From positions 186,001-250,000 of the forward strand of contig JADJMD010000014.1 in NCBI GenBank assembly GCA_016709765.1: a stretch of DNA of 64,000 nucleotides, in the 5' to 3' direction. Below the pieces are notes generated by a model. It ran no database searches, had not been told where the DNA came from, and saw only the letters and a program-made list of their open reading frames with translations. Both the position numbers and the translations under genes were made by a program. The stretch's first letter is position 1, and the number at the start of each line of letters is the position of its first letter. The stretch is from Ignavibacteriales bacterium. Lineage in GTDB: Bacteria > Bacteroidota > Ignavibacteria > Ignavibacteriales > Ignavibacteriaceae. Positions 48,455 through 56,807 of this stretch are shown here, piece after piece.

Positions 48455-48568
48455 ATAACCGGATATCTTCTTAAATGCTTCAGAATTCCCTTCTTTTGAA
48501 GAATTTAAAAGTGATTCTAGCTCATTTTTGGAAAAATTTAAAAAATCGATTTTTATCTCTCTTTATTT

Positions 48569-48597
48569 TGTCACTAATTTTATATTATTAGTACTAA
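48569..48597 (+). promoter_or_regulatory. Predicted ECF promoter, plus strand
   Basis: TGTCAC (48569-48574), 17-bp spacer, TACTAA (48592-48597), 20 bp before the ATG at 48617. The -10 lies in the palindrome TTAGTACTAA and so also serves the opposite strand. Confidence 0.7.
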
Positions 48598-48616
48598 GAT
48601 AAATAAACTAGTGACT
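48588..48616 (-). promoter_or_regulatory. Predicted ECF promoter of the sigma operon
   Basis: On the minus strand, AGTCAC (48616-48611), 17-bp spacer, TACTAA (48593-48588). It is interleaved with the divergent promoter of the 48617 gene and would make the sigma operon self-activating. Confidence 0.65.
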
Positions 48617-49036
48617 ATGAATAAATATTTTTTTACAATTTTAATGTTAATAACATTGGCTCGCGGCATTTTTGCCCAGCCAAATATAAGAATCGAACCA
48701 AGAAATATTCGATTTGAAGATGTTTTTAATAGATACGATTACGCAATAATATATAATGATGGAGATCAGCCACTATCTATTGATAGCTTATCCCCGACAA
48801 AACCATATTACATTTTAGATTTTGAGGAGCATCCTCAATTACCATTTATAATTAATCCTGGGGACACGATAAAATTAAATATAACGCTTGCAAATTTTTA
48901 TAACATAACCATAAGCGATACAACAGATACTATTTGGGTGTACAGTAACGATCCTGAAAGTCCAAGAGATATTAGAATTAAAATAGACTTTTTTGATGAT
49001 GATTTTGGAACATATCTTAGGTACAATTTCAGATGA
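48617..49036 (+). CDS. T9SS surface protein, N-terminal part (frameshifted)
   Basis: Start at ATG 48617 rather than in-frame GTG 48611. A signal peptide (ends GIFAQ) and an Ig-like/HYDIN-type domain (YAIIYNDGDQPLSIDSL, WVYSNDPESPRDIRI) are followed by loss of frame near 49010-49025. The sequence continues in the next feature, so both are one gene. The N-terminal domain type recurs in surface proteins that bind other proteins or carbohydrate. Confidence 0.75.
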   Translation: MNKYFFTILMLITLARGIFAQPNIRIEPRNIRFEDVFNRYDYAIIYNDGDQPLSIDSLSPTKPYYILDFEEHPQLPFIINPGDTIKLNITLANFYNITISDTTDTIWVYSNDPESPRDIRIKIDFFDDDFGTYLRYNFR

Positions 49037-50210
49037 AACATTGACCCCGCTACCCGATTCTAAAATATTTTTTTTCTATTATGGTGTATATCTTTTTGAT
49101 TCTACGTTCACTGACTTTTTGGGTAATTATAATAAACTATTACCTAAGGGCAATTATACAGTTGCGGCTGAAAAAGAAGGTCATCGTGTGATCTTTTCGG
49201 GTAATACACCTGATCCATTTTTTGCTCAACCAATTCAGCTCGATTCCGGTCAGGTAATAAATGTTGATCTGACACTTCCATCTGTGAATAATATTGGATT
49301 TAGTGTTTCAGGGGTTGTTATAGACTCTGTTTATGGTACACCAATAGATAAAGGTGTTGTCATTGTTAGAAAAGGAACTCATACACCTACATTATTAAAA
49401 CAAAATACCTTAGCTGCTGATTCAACAGTCTATGCGGGATTCGTAGGATCTGATGGCGTGTACAATATAGTTGTAGAAGATAGTGCTTATTATTTTGTTC
49501 AGGGATACTCTGATTATTATTTACCTACCTATTTTAACAGCAAAAGTGCAGCATCACTTTTTTGGCAGGATGCTGATTCTATATTTATTAACCAATCCCT
49601 ACAAACCAAAAATCTTTATTTAAAGAGGGATTCCTCTTATGGTGGTGGAGGGGCTTATGGAACAATATCGATTCCATTTTTTGATGCACAAGGATTTGAT
49701 GGAATAACAGTACTTGCAAAATCTTTAACAAATAATCAACTCTATTCTTACAATTTCGGAAAAGAAGATGGGCGGTTTAATATCAATAATCTTCCTTACG
49801 GATCTTATCAACTGGTGGCACAAAAGGTTGGATTTGATAATGCACTGAGCAATGTTTTCACGATCAGTCCACAAAACCAGAATCAATATAATTTAAACAT
49901 ACAATTTACTTTAACTGATATAGATGAAGAGGAAAGGTTTATTCCCGCTGAAGTTTATCTTTACCCAAATTATCCCAATCCTTTTAACCCAATAACCACA
50001 ATTTCTTTTGTGTTGCCATCGTCACAGATTGCAAAGATTAAAGTGTTTAACCTATTGGGCGAAGAAGTTGCCGAAATTGGCAATCAATTTTTTTCGGCAG
50101 GATTAAACAAGGTTACTTTTAATGCTAATGGATTAGCCTCAGGCATTTACCTTGTCTCACTCGATACTAAATCTATACGGCTTTCACAAAAAATTGCTTT
50201 GATGAAGTAA
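48993..50210 (+). CDS. T9SS surface protein, carboxypeptidase-regulatory-like part
   Basis: Real coding begins near LGTISDETLTPLPDSKIFFF, the start of a carboxypeptidase-regulatory-like beta-sandwich. Two further such domains follow (FSVSGVVIDSVYGTPIDKGV; GAYGTISIPFFDAQGFDGIT), then a sorting domain with YPNYPNPFNPI ending SQKIALMK. It has no signal peptide of its own, since that lies in the 48617 part. Predicted surface-anchored cargo under the ECF promoter at 48569. Confidence 0.82.
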   Translation: MMMILEHILGTISDETLTPLPDSKIFFFYYGVYLFDSTFTDFLGNYNKLLPKGNYTVAAEKEGHRVIFSGNTPDPFFAQPIQLDSGQVINVDLTLPSVNNIGFSVSGVVIDSVYGTPIDKGVVIVRKGTHTPTLLKQNTLAADSTVYAGFVGSDGVYNIVVEDSAYYFVQGYSDYYLPTYFNSKSAASLFWQDADSIFINQSLQTKNLYLKRDSSYGGGGAYGTISIPFFDAQGFDGITVLAKSLTNNQLYSYNFGKEDGRFNINNLPYGSYQLVAQKVGFDNALSNVFTISPQNQNQYNLNIQFTLTDIDEEERFIPAEVYLYPNYPNPFNPITTISFVLPSSQIAKIKVFNLLGEEVAEIGNQFFSAGLNKVTFNANGLASGIYLVSLDTKSIRLSQKIALMK

Positions 50211-50307
50211 AATTATTAATTACATAGATTTTGTTTTTCGAGTACCATAGTATCTCTGTGAGAATATATCTTTAAAGCTGCTTTGTAAAACTCACCAATG
50301 TTCATTT

Positions 50308-50336
50308 TGTCACTATTTGTTGTTTTATGTTACTTA
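50308..50336 (+). promoter_or_regulatory. Predicted ECF promoter
   Basis: TGTCAC (50308-50313), 17-bp spacer, TACTTA (50331-50336), 87 nt before the lipoprotein ATG at 50424. Confidence 0.65.
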
Positions 50337-50423
50337 TGTATTAGTAGCGATTAAAAGCTCAGAAATTTTTGACTGATAATTTTTTTCTAAACATTAATAA
50401 CTAAACAAAATAGGAGAAATGAA

Positions 50424-50762
50424 ATGAAAATATTTAATAGCCTGCTCATTACAACCTGCTTACTACTTGGGTTTGCAGCTTGCACTCCCGAAGCACCAAA
50501 GGTTCGTGTTCAAAACCAGAATCAGGAAATTGTGGATGTTGCATTAAAACCGCCTTCAGGCAGTACAATAAACATTAACGATGTTAGTGCTGGAAATGAA
50601 ACCTCTTACATTGAAGTCCCATCATCAAACTTTGAAGTTGACGTAAACGTGGAAAATGTTAGTCCAAACATAACAACATTTTTTCAGGCAGATGAAGACG
50701 GAAATTATACGATTGTGGTTTCAAATGCTTCACCACCATCTGTAAGAGTAAACAAGCAATAA
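50424..50762 (+). CDS. Small lipoprotein of unknown function
   Basis: 112 residues. The leader MKIFNSLLITTCLLLGFAAC ends in a clear lipobox (Cys 20). The mature part is beta-rich without a recognised domain. A ribosome site AGGAGA and an upstream ECF-type promoter are present; a hairpin follows the gene. It is one of the presumed targets of the adjacent sigma factor, perhaps an envelope stress component. Confidence 0.78.
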   Translation: MKIFNSLLITTCLLLGFAACTPEAPKVRVQNQNQEIVDVALKPPSGSTININDVSAGNETSYIEVPSSNFEVDVNVENVSPNITTFFQADEDGNYTIVVSNASPPSVRVNKQ

Positions 50763-50776
50763 GAACTTTTAAAAAT

Positions 50777-50808
50777 AGCCGAAGCAATTTGATTGTTTCG
50801 GCTTAATT
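50777..50808 (+). terminator. Hairpin terminator
   Basis: AGCCGAAGCAAT and ATTGTTTCGGCT form a long stem with a short T-rich tail. Confidence 0.7.
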
Positions 50809-50911
50809 ATTTCACAGTCAAGGTTTTAGTAAGAAAATACCTCTCACAAATATCATAATTTTTAATACCTCCTTCTCAGTTCAAAAAATCAGAAGAAATA
50901 ATTTTTTTCCA

Positions 50912-50940
50912 TGTCACCTTTATGTTATGACACACACTTA
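50912..50940 (+). promoter_or_regulatory. Predicted ECF promoter
   Basis: TGTCAC (50912-50917), 17-bp spacer, CACTTA (50935-50940), 73 nt before ATG 51014. Confidence 0.6.
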
Positions 50941-51013
50941 ATCATTAAAGAACATAAGTTAAGAGAATTAAAAAGATCAAAATTCAATAAAACAAAACAC
51001 AAAGGAGTCCGAT

Positions 51014-52996
51014 ATGAAAACACATCAAACATCTCGCAGCTTTACTTTTCTGAATATCAGCAAAGTATTACTTATCCCACTGCTTATTCTTATTAGCAGT
51101 ATTAATCTTTTTGCAATTCACGATCTGGAAGTTACTGGTAACATAACAGAACTTGGTTCTGACTACTTAGTTGTTCAGGGTTACACGGTCTATGTTGATG
51201 GTAATACAGATCTACGTGGACCAGGCAACACGACAGTTACATTTTCTTTTTTCCAATTAAATGATCTCGTTCAGGTTCAAGCAGATAACAGAGGTGATGG
51301 TACCTTTCTTGCAACCAGGGTAAAATCAGAAGATGGCGTAGGTAATGAAAACGAAATTGAGCTAACAGGTTATGTAACAGAAGTTGGTACGAGTTCATTT
51401 GTAATCAATGGAAGTACTTTTGTTGTAGATGCAAACACAGAATACAGGGGACGACACGGCAATACATTTTCATTCTCACAAATTGAAGTTGGTTTACTTT
51501 TAGAAGTTAAGGCTCGATTGCAGACAAATGGAGATTTACTTGCAATACGTGTAAAAACTGAAGATGATGAAAATCATCATCATCAAGGAGAGCTTGAGTT
51601 AACGGGATTAATTGAAAACTTAACAGCAAATAGTTTAACTGTTGCACAAAAAGTATTTTTTGTAGATGCACAAACAGTTGTTCTTGATGATAACAGAATG
51701 CCTATTTCATTTTCTGATCTAAATGTTGGCGATAGAGTTGAAGTTAAAGGATTCAGACAACCAGAAAGTTCATACCTTGCTGTAAGAATTAAAATTGAAG
51801 ATATGCCTGGAAGTGAAATTGAATTTACGGCTCAAATTGAAAGCATTGTTGGAACAGACATAACAATAAATAGCATTGTTTTCTCAACTGATTCTAACAC
51901 AGTTTTTCTCGATAATAACAGAATGCCTGTTACAATAGCTTCTTTAGCTGTTGGAATGTGGGTTGAGGTAAAAGGATTTAAGAGACAGGATGGTTCTTAT
52001 TATGCCAGCAGAATTCAGATTGAAGATTTTGTAAGAACTGAAATTGAGTTAAAAGGAAATATTACAGAACTAACAGCATCTTATCTTATTGTAAATGGAA
52101 TTACATTCTCAGTTGATAGCACAACAATAGTTTTAGATCATTTGAACAATCCAATTTCATACTCTTCGCTTCAAGTTGGGCAGCTAGTTGAAGTAAAAGG
52201 GAATAAAACTGGTGCAACAACTGCAAAAGCAACTCGAATTAAACTTGAAGGAAACGAAGACATTGAAATATTTGGTAGAGTCACCGCTAAAAATTCTAGT
52301 AGCGTTGAATTAAATGGTTTGGTTGTCTATGTTGATTCAAACACAGTTTACCTTAACCACGCAAATATGCCAATCACATTTGGTGATCTTACAGTTGATC
52401 AATTTGTAGAAGTTAAAATGATCCGCAATGTTGACAGCATTTTACTTGCCTTAAGAATCAAAATAGAAGATGGAATGAACTTCTCAAAGATTAATGGTGT
52501 AAGCGGTACGGTTTCTGGTTCATCAATACAACTTCCGACCGGCAGCTATACAATAAATAATCAAACTGTTGTAATTGATTTAAACTTCAATTTAATTTCA
52601 GCAAATCAATTAGCAAGCGGTCAGCAAGTAAAAGTTTGGGCAGTAGTTGATCCTTCATCAAACAAAACTGCTTTACAAATACAGGCATTGCTAAGTTCAC
52701 CAACCGGTGTTGATGAATCTCCAGCCGTTGTAAATGAATTTGCATTGGAACAGAATTATCCGAATCCTTTCAATCCATCAACAACTATATCGTTTACATT
52801 AACTGCAAATCAATTTGTAACACTAAAAGTATTTAACGCTTTGGGTGAAGAAGTAAGCACAGTAGTAAATGAAAATCTAAACCAAGGTGTACATAGTGTT
52901 AGCTTTAATGCAAATGGTTTAAGTTCAGGATTTTATATCTACAGATTAGAAAGCAACAACCAGGTGCAAGTTAGAAAAATGATGTTACTAAAATAA
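51014..52996 (+). CDS. DUF5666-repeat protein with T9SS sorting domain
   Basis: 660 residues: signal segment (residues about 12-38, ends LFAIHD), seven DUF5666-like beta-barrel repeats of about 75 residues (LEVTGNITELGSDYLVVQG, IELTGYVTEVG, LELTGLIENL, IEFTAQIESI, IELKGNITEL, IEIFGRVTAK, ISGTVSG-like), then a sorting domain with EQNYPNPFNPS ending RKMMLLK. The repeats share VxVKxxRxxDGxxLAxRIKxED. The DUF has no established activity. AAGGAG precedes the ATG. Confidence 0.88.
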   Translation: MKTHQTSRSFTFLNISKVLLIPLLILISSINLFAIHDLEVTGNITELGSDYLVVQGYTVYVDGNTDLRGPGNTTVTFSFFQLNDLVQVQADNRGDGTFLATRVKSEDGVGNENEIELTGYVTEVGTSSFVINGSTFVVDANTEYRGRHGNTFSFSQIEVGLLLEVKARLQTNGDLLAIRVKTEDDENHHHQGELELTGLIENLTANSLTVAQKVFFVDAQTVVLDDNRMPISFSDLNVGDRVEVKGFRQPESSYLAVRIKIEDMPGSEIEFTAQIESIVGTDITINSIVFSTDSNTVFLDNNRMPVTIASLAVGMWVEVKGFKRQDGSYYASRIQIEDFVRTEIELKGNITELTASYLIVNGITFSVDSTTIVLDHLNNPISYSSLQVGQLVEVKGNKTGATTAKATRIKLEGNEDIEIFGRVTAKNSSSVELNGLVVYVDSNTVYLNHANMPITFGDLTVDQFVEVKMIRNVDSILLALRIKIEDGMNFSKINGVSGTVSGSSIQLPTGSYTINNQTVVIDLNFNLISANQLASGQQVKVWAVVDPSSNKTALQIQALLSSPTGVDESPAVVNEFALEQNYPNPFNPSTTISFTLTANQFVTLKVFNALGEEVSTVVNENLNQGVHSVSFNANGLSSGFYIYRLESNNQVQVRKMMLLK

Positions 52997-53022
52997 AGTA
53001 AAACTAACTGGGGCAATCTTAA

Positions 53023-53050
53023 AAGGCGATTCATTTGAATCGCCTTGATT
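53023..53050 (+). terminator. Rho-independent terminator
   Basis: AAGGCGATTC ATTT GAATCGCCTT, a perfect 10-bp stem, then a short T-containing tail. Confidence 0.75.
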
Positions 53051-53077
53051 AATTAGAAAATGAAAATAAAAGTTGAT

Positions 53078-53106
53078 TGTCACTATTGTATTTAAACTAA
53101 TACTAA
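53078..53106 (+). promoter_or_regulatory. Predicted ECF promoter
   Basis: TGTCAC (53078-53083), 17-bp spacer, TACTAA (53101-53106), 30 nt before ATG 53137. Confidence 0.68.
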
Positions 53107-53136
53107 TTCATATAACAAAAATAAAGGACGTATCTT

Positions 53137-53343
53137 ATGAAAAAGAATGTTGGAAGTATCGACAAAGTCGCCAGAATAATACTGGGTTTGGGACTAATTG
53201 TATTTGCTCTTATCACTAAAAACTGGTGGGGACTTATTGGAATGGTTCCATTGTTAACAGCATTTATGAATTATTGTCCTGTTTATAGTTTGCTTAAAGT
53301 ATCAACGACACAAAAAGTAAAAACAGAAAAACTTGATCTATAA
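53137..53343 (+). CDS. DUF2892 (YgaP-type) small membrane protein
   Basis: 68 residues with the family start MKKNVGSIDKVARIILGLGL, two hydrophobic helices and a conserved Cys in MNYCPVYSLL. DUF2892 proteins are inner-membrane proteins, sometimes fused to rhodanese domains. AAAGGACG precedes the ATG. The next gene, a cytochrome-like lipoprotein, follows after 46 nt and probably shares the transcript. Confidence 0.85.
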   Translation: MKKNVGSIDKVARIILGLGLIVFALITKNWWGLIGMVPLLTAFMNYCPVYSLLKVSTTQKVKTEKLDL

Positions 53344-53389
53344 TATTTTTTAAATATATGTGTGTTTTAACACAAGTGAGGAGTTATAA

Positions 53390-53809
53390 ATGAGAACTCA
53401 ATTAATTTTACGATACTTAGTTATTATAATATTAACCTGGATTTCGGTTTCCTGTTCTGAAGATCAAACGACAGCACCACCAATAACTAATTCTAATTTG
53501 GCAAATTTTAGTGAAATAAAAGCAAAGGTATTTGTCAATTGCACCGGAGCCCAATGCCATTCTTCAGCGGGTAACCAGGCAAATCTTGTATTGGAACCAA
53601 ACGTTGCATTCAACAACTTAGTAGGTGTTCAAAGCGTATTGTTTCCTCAGTTTAAAAGAGTTGAACCTGGAAATAGTGCAAATAGTTTAATCATAAAAAT
53701 TTTAAAAGGTGAAGTAAGCCCGCAAATGCCGCTTAATGGAACCCCAATACCTGCTGCTACAATTGATAGTATAGCCAAATGGATAGATCAGGGTGCATTA
53801 AATAATTAA
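53390..53809 (+). CDS. Cytochrome c-like lipoprotein with CX4CH motif
   Basis: 139 residues. The leader with Ser-Val-Ser-Cys (about residue 22) predicts a lipoprotein. The domain resembles planctomycete-type/DUF-like cytochromes: FVNCTGAQCHS carries Cys-x4-Cys-His instead of Cys-x2-Cys-His, followed by a MPLNGTPIPAATIDSIAKWIDQGA C-terminal segment whose Met could be the distal ligand. Whether heme is attached to the wider motif is uncertain. Confidence 0.75.
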   Translation: MRTQLILRYLVIIILTWISVSCSEDQTTAPPITNSNLANFSEIKAKVFVNCTGAQCHSSAGNQANLVLEPNVAFNNLVGVQSVLFPQFKRVEPGNSANSLIIKILKGEVSPQMPLNGTPIPAATIDSIAKWIDQGALNN

Positions 53810-54030
53810 TTATTTATTCTCAATCACAAAAAATAGGGGAATAATTATATTCGAATGTTTGAAGTGTCGATTAAGATATCAGGTTTATTCTTGGAGTTGT
53901 AATAATTACTCTAAGGATTTACAATCAGTGTTGGTGGGTGCAAGTAGGAATAATCATCTGTTTATTTTTCATAAACCGGTGACCTGTTCGCAGTTTACTT
54001 TATAACCAATAATGATAAATATTCAATTGA

Positions 54031-54056
54031 GGCGATTCGAAAGGATTGCCTTTTTT
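54031..54056 (+). terminator. Rho-independent terminator
   Basis: GGCGAT and ATTGCC pair with one wobble, followed by six T. It ends the 53137-53809 unit within the 355-bp gap. Confidence 0.65.
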
Positions 54057-54094
54057 GTAATCCAGCATATGATTTGATATTTATAAATTATTTT

Positions 54095-54123
54095 TGTCAC
54101 CTTTTCTTAAATTACTGAACTTA
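54095..54123 (+). promoter_or_regulatory. Predicted ECF promoter
   Basis: TGTCAC (54095-54100), 17-bp spacer, AACTTA (54118-54123), 41 nt before GTG 54165. Confidence 0.62.
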
Positions 54124-54164
54124 TGTATTATAACACTCAAATTAACATTTCAGAGGAGCTTTAA

Positions 54165-56807
54165 GTGAAAAACCTAGTACTGTTTTTATTCGTCCCCTTT
54201 TTATTAATTTCAATTACAATGGCTCAAACTATGGACTATTCCTGGCGATATTACAATACGGGTAATACCGGAATACAAGGTGATTACGTTGAAGGAATCT
54301 GGATTGATCATGATGGAGACCCATACATCGCAGCTTACACACCCGGTTGGGAAGAAGGCGGTTTTGCAAAATATATTCAATCAGAAAACAAATGGATAAA
54401 TTATTCAAATATTGATTACCCGGTAATCGGAGATATAAATGATGTCGGCTCATCCCGAATCAGTGATATTGAAGAAGATGCGAACGGAACATTATGGATG
54501 GCAACCTGGCGCGGTATATTAAAATTTAATCCTGCTGTTGGCGGAAGTTCCTTAGAATTTTTTAGTGCTAACAATTCACTTCATCCGGGCGGTAGAACAT
54601 CAGATATAGCAATTGCACCTGATGGCTCTATCTGGGCTTCTGTTATTTCTGTTGTTTGGGGTGGCGGCGGACTTGTTAATTATAATCCGGCTACAAACCA
54701 ATGGCGTTATTGGTATTATGGATCCAACGCTAACAACTGGCCCAGCTTAATTGGATATTGTGAACACGTAAGCATACAGGAAAAGACCGTGGGCGGTTAT
54801 GTTGTTTGGGTTGATGGTGAAGGCTGGAACACAATGATAACCTTCGATAGTGACACACAATTGTTTACTCTTCTTCCGCAGAATGGTGATCCGGGTGAAG
54901 TTGTTTCATTTTCTGGTAATGATAATTTAGATGACTCAAACAATTTATGGGCAACAAGACAGTCTTCTACTCCAAGTGTTTTTTCACTTGATTATAGAAC
55001 TCCTGCGGGTACCTGGATATCTCCTGTACAACCTCCTGTATCACTTGCACTTGATGTTTGGGCTTTTAAAGCTTACGGAAATGGTAATGCACTTTTAATT
55101 GATGGGAACAGCAACGTTTGGCAATTCAATGGAACGAATTGGCAGAATCTAGGAATTTGGAGAGAAGGCGGATTTTCTTATGGTGTTGATATAGATGCAA
55201 ATGGAAATATTTGGGTAACAGGTATTGGTGGTGCAGCAAAACGTGATGCAGTTACTGGACAGTGGCAAAGACATAGAATTACTAATTCATCACAGATTGA
55301 TTATTGGGTGAATGATATTTCTATTGACGATCAGGGAAATGTCTGGATGACCGGCAATGCAGGAACAGGTATGGGTGGCTTTCAAAAATTTGATGGAACA
55401 AGATGGATAGGATTTAACGAATCCACTTATGGTTTAGGAAATCCTTTTCCATTTCCAACTGATAACTCTGAAGCAATTTATTACAGACCTTCAAATGGAG
55501 CAGTGATTGTTAATCCAATGTTTAATTCATTACATAGCTGGAATGGTAGTAATTATTCTTCATTAAATTATTCTTTGTCGAGATCGCAAGGGCTTGTTGA
55601 AGATTCACAAAACAGGTTGTGGAGTCTTGGTGAATACTATAATCTTTCATACTATAATGATGTGGGAAACAACTGGACAGATGTTCCATTTATAGGCATT
55701 AGTACAAACATTAAAAAAGATCCTCAAAGAGCAGGAACAATTTGGGCTTGTTCTTTCTACCAGGTTTTAAGAACAGACGGCTCGTATAATTTTTCTAAAG
55801 TTGCCGATGATTTTTCCGAACTTAATCCTCAAAGTGATGTTCTGACTACTGTTGTTCCTATACAAGATGGCTTTGCATGGGTTGGTACCAATCAGGGACT
55901 TGCAAAGGTAAATGCCAACAACGGCACATATCAATTTTATTCTCCATCCAATTCACAAATACCAGGTGAGAATGTTTCACCCTTAGCCGTTACTCCCGAT
56001 GGAAGACTATGGTTTGCAAATTTTCAAAGTACAACCACCTCAACCTATGGTTTGTGCTGGTTTGATGGAACCGCCTTTGGAATTATTCCTCAGCAGCAAA
56101 TCGGTGGTTTACCACACGCTCAAATCTATGATCTTGAAGTAAAAAATATTCAAAACGGTTATGAGTTGTGGATAAGCTGTGCAAGCAGAGGTATTGCCGT
56201 TCTCACAGTAACCGGTTCTGTTGTTCCTGTTGAACTTGTTTCTTTTTCTGCCAGTACGAACGAAAATAATGTAAACTTAAACTGGTCAACCTCAACGGAA
56301 ACAAATAATTCAGGATTTAGTATAGAGAGAAAGCAAGTCTACAGCCAACAGTCCTCAATTGGCACCGGGGAATGGACTGAATTAGCATTTATAAATGGCA
56401 ATGGAACAACAACTGAAACACAATCGTATTCATTTGTTGATAATAATTTATCATCAGGAAAATATCTTTATAGATTAAAACAAATAGATTTTGATGGAAC
56501 ATTTGAATATTCAAATGAAATAGAAGTGATCGTAACAATTCCAGAAAAATTTGAATTATCACAAAACTATCCTAATCCATTCAATCCAAGTACAAAGATT
56601 AAATATCAAATCGTAACAAGTAATCCTGTTAGTTTAAAAATATATGATGTTTTGGGAAATGAAGTTGCGACACTTGTAAACGAAGTACAACCTTCGGGTA
56701 ATTATGAAGTGACATTTGATGCCGCTTCATTATCAAGCGGAACATACTTTTACAAACTACAAACAGGTTCATTAGTTGAAACTAAAAAAATGTTATTATT
56801 AAAATGA
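54165..56807 (+). CDS. Secreted propeller protein with T9SS sorting domain
   Basis: 880 residues, start GTG 54165 after AGAGGAGC. A signal peptide (ends TMAQ) is followed by a long propeller region of regulator-propeller/YncE type (DANGTLWMATWRG, DSQNRLWSLGEY, PDGRLWFANFQ), a PVELVSFSAS fibronectin-like module (about 695-790) and a sorting domain with SQNYPNPFNPS ending TKKMLLLK. A close paralog lies at 58426. Its TGA overlaps the next ATG, so the pair is co-translated. Driven by the ECF-type promoter at 54095. Confidence 0.88.
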   Translation: MKNLVLFLFVPFLLISITMAQTMDYSWRYYNTGNTGIQGDYVEGIWIDHDGDPYIAAYTPGWEEGGFAKYIQSENKWINYSNIDYPVIGDINDVGSSRISDIEEDANGTLWMATWRGILKFNPAVGGSSLEFFSANNSLHPGGRTSDIAIAPDGSIWASVISVVWGGGGLVNYNPATNQWRYWYYGSNANNWPSLIGYCEHVSIQEKTVGGYVVWVDGEGWNTMITFDSDTQLFTLLPQNGDPGEVVSFSGNDNLDDSNNLWATRQSSTPSVFSLDYRTPAGTWISPVQPPVSLALDVWAFKAYGNGNALLIDGNSNVWQFNGTNWQNLGIWREGGFSYGVDIDANGNIWVTGIGGAAKRDAVTGQWQRHRITNSSQIDYWVNDISIDDQGNVWMTGNAGTGMGGFQKFDGTRWIGFNESTYGLGNPFPFPTDNSEAIYYRPSNGAVIVNPMFNSLHSWNGSNYSSLNYSLSRSQGLVEDSQNRLWSLGEYYNLSYYNDVGNNWTDVPFIGISTNIKKDPQRAGTIWACSFYQVLRTDGSYNFSKVADDFSELNPQSDVLTTVVPIQDGFAWVGTNQGLAKVNANNGTYQFYSPSNSQIPGENVSPLAVTPDGRLWFANFQSTTTSTYGLCWFDGTAFGIIPQQQIGGLPHAQIYDLEVKNIQNGYELWISCASRGIAVLTVTGSVVPVELVSFSASTNENNVNLNWSTSTETNNSGFSIERKQVYSQQSSIGTGEWTELAFINGNGTTTETQSYSFVDNNLSSGKYLYRLKQIDFDGTFEYSNEIEVIVTIPEKFELSQNYPNPFNPSTKIKYQIVTSNPVSLKIYDVLGNEVATLVNEVQPSGNYEVTFDAASLSSGTYFYKLQTGSLVETKKMLLLK

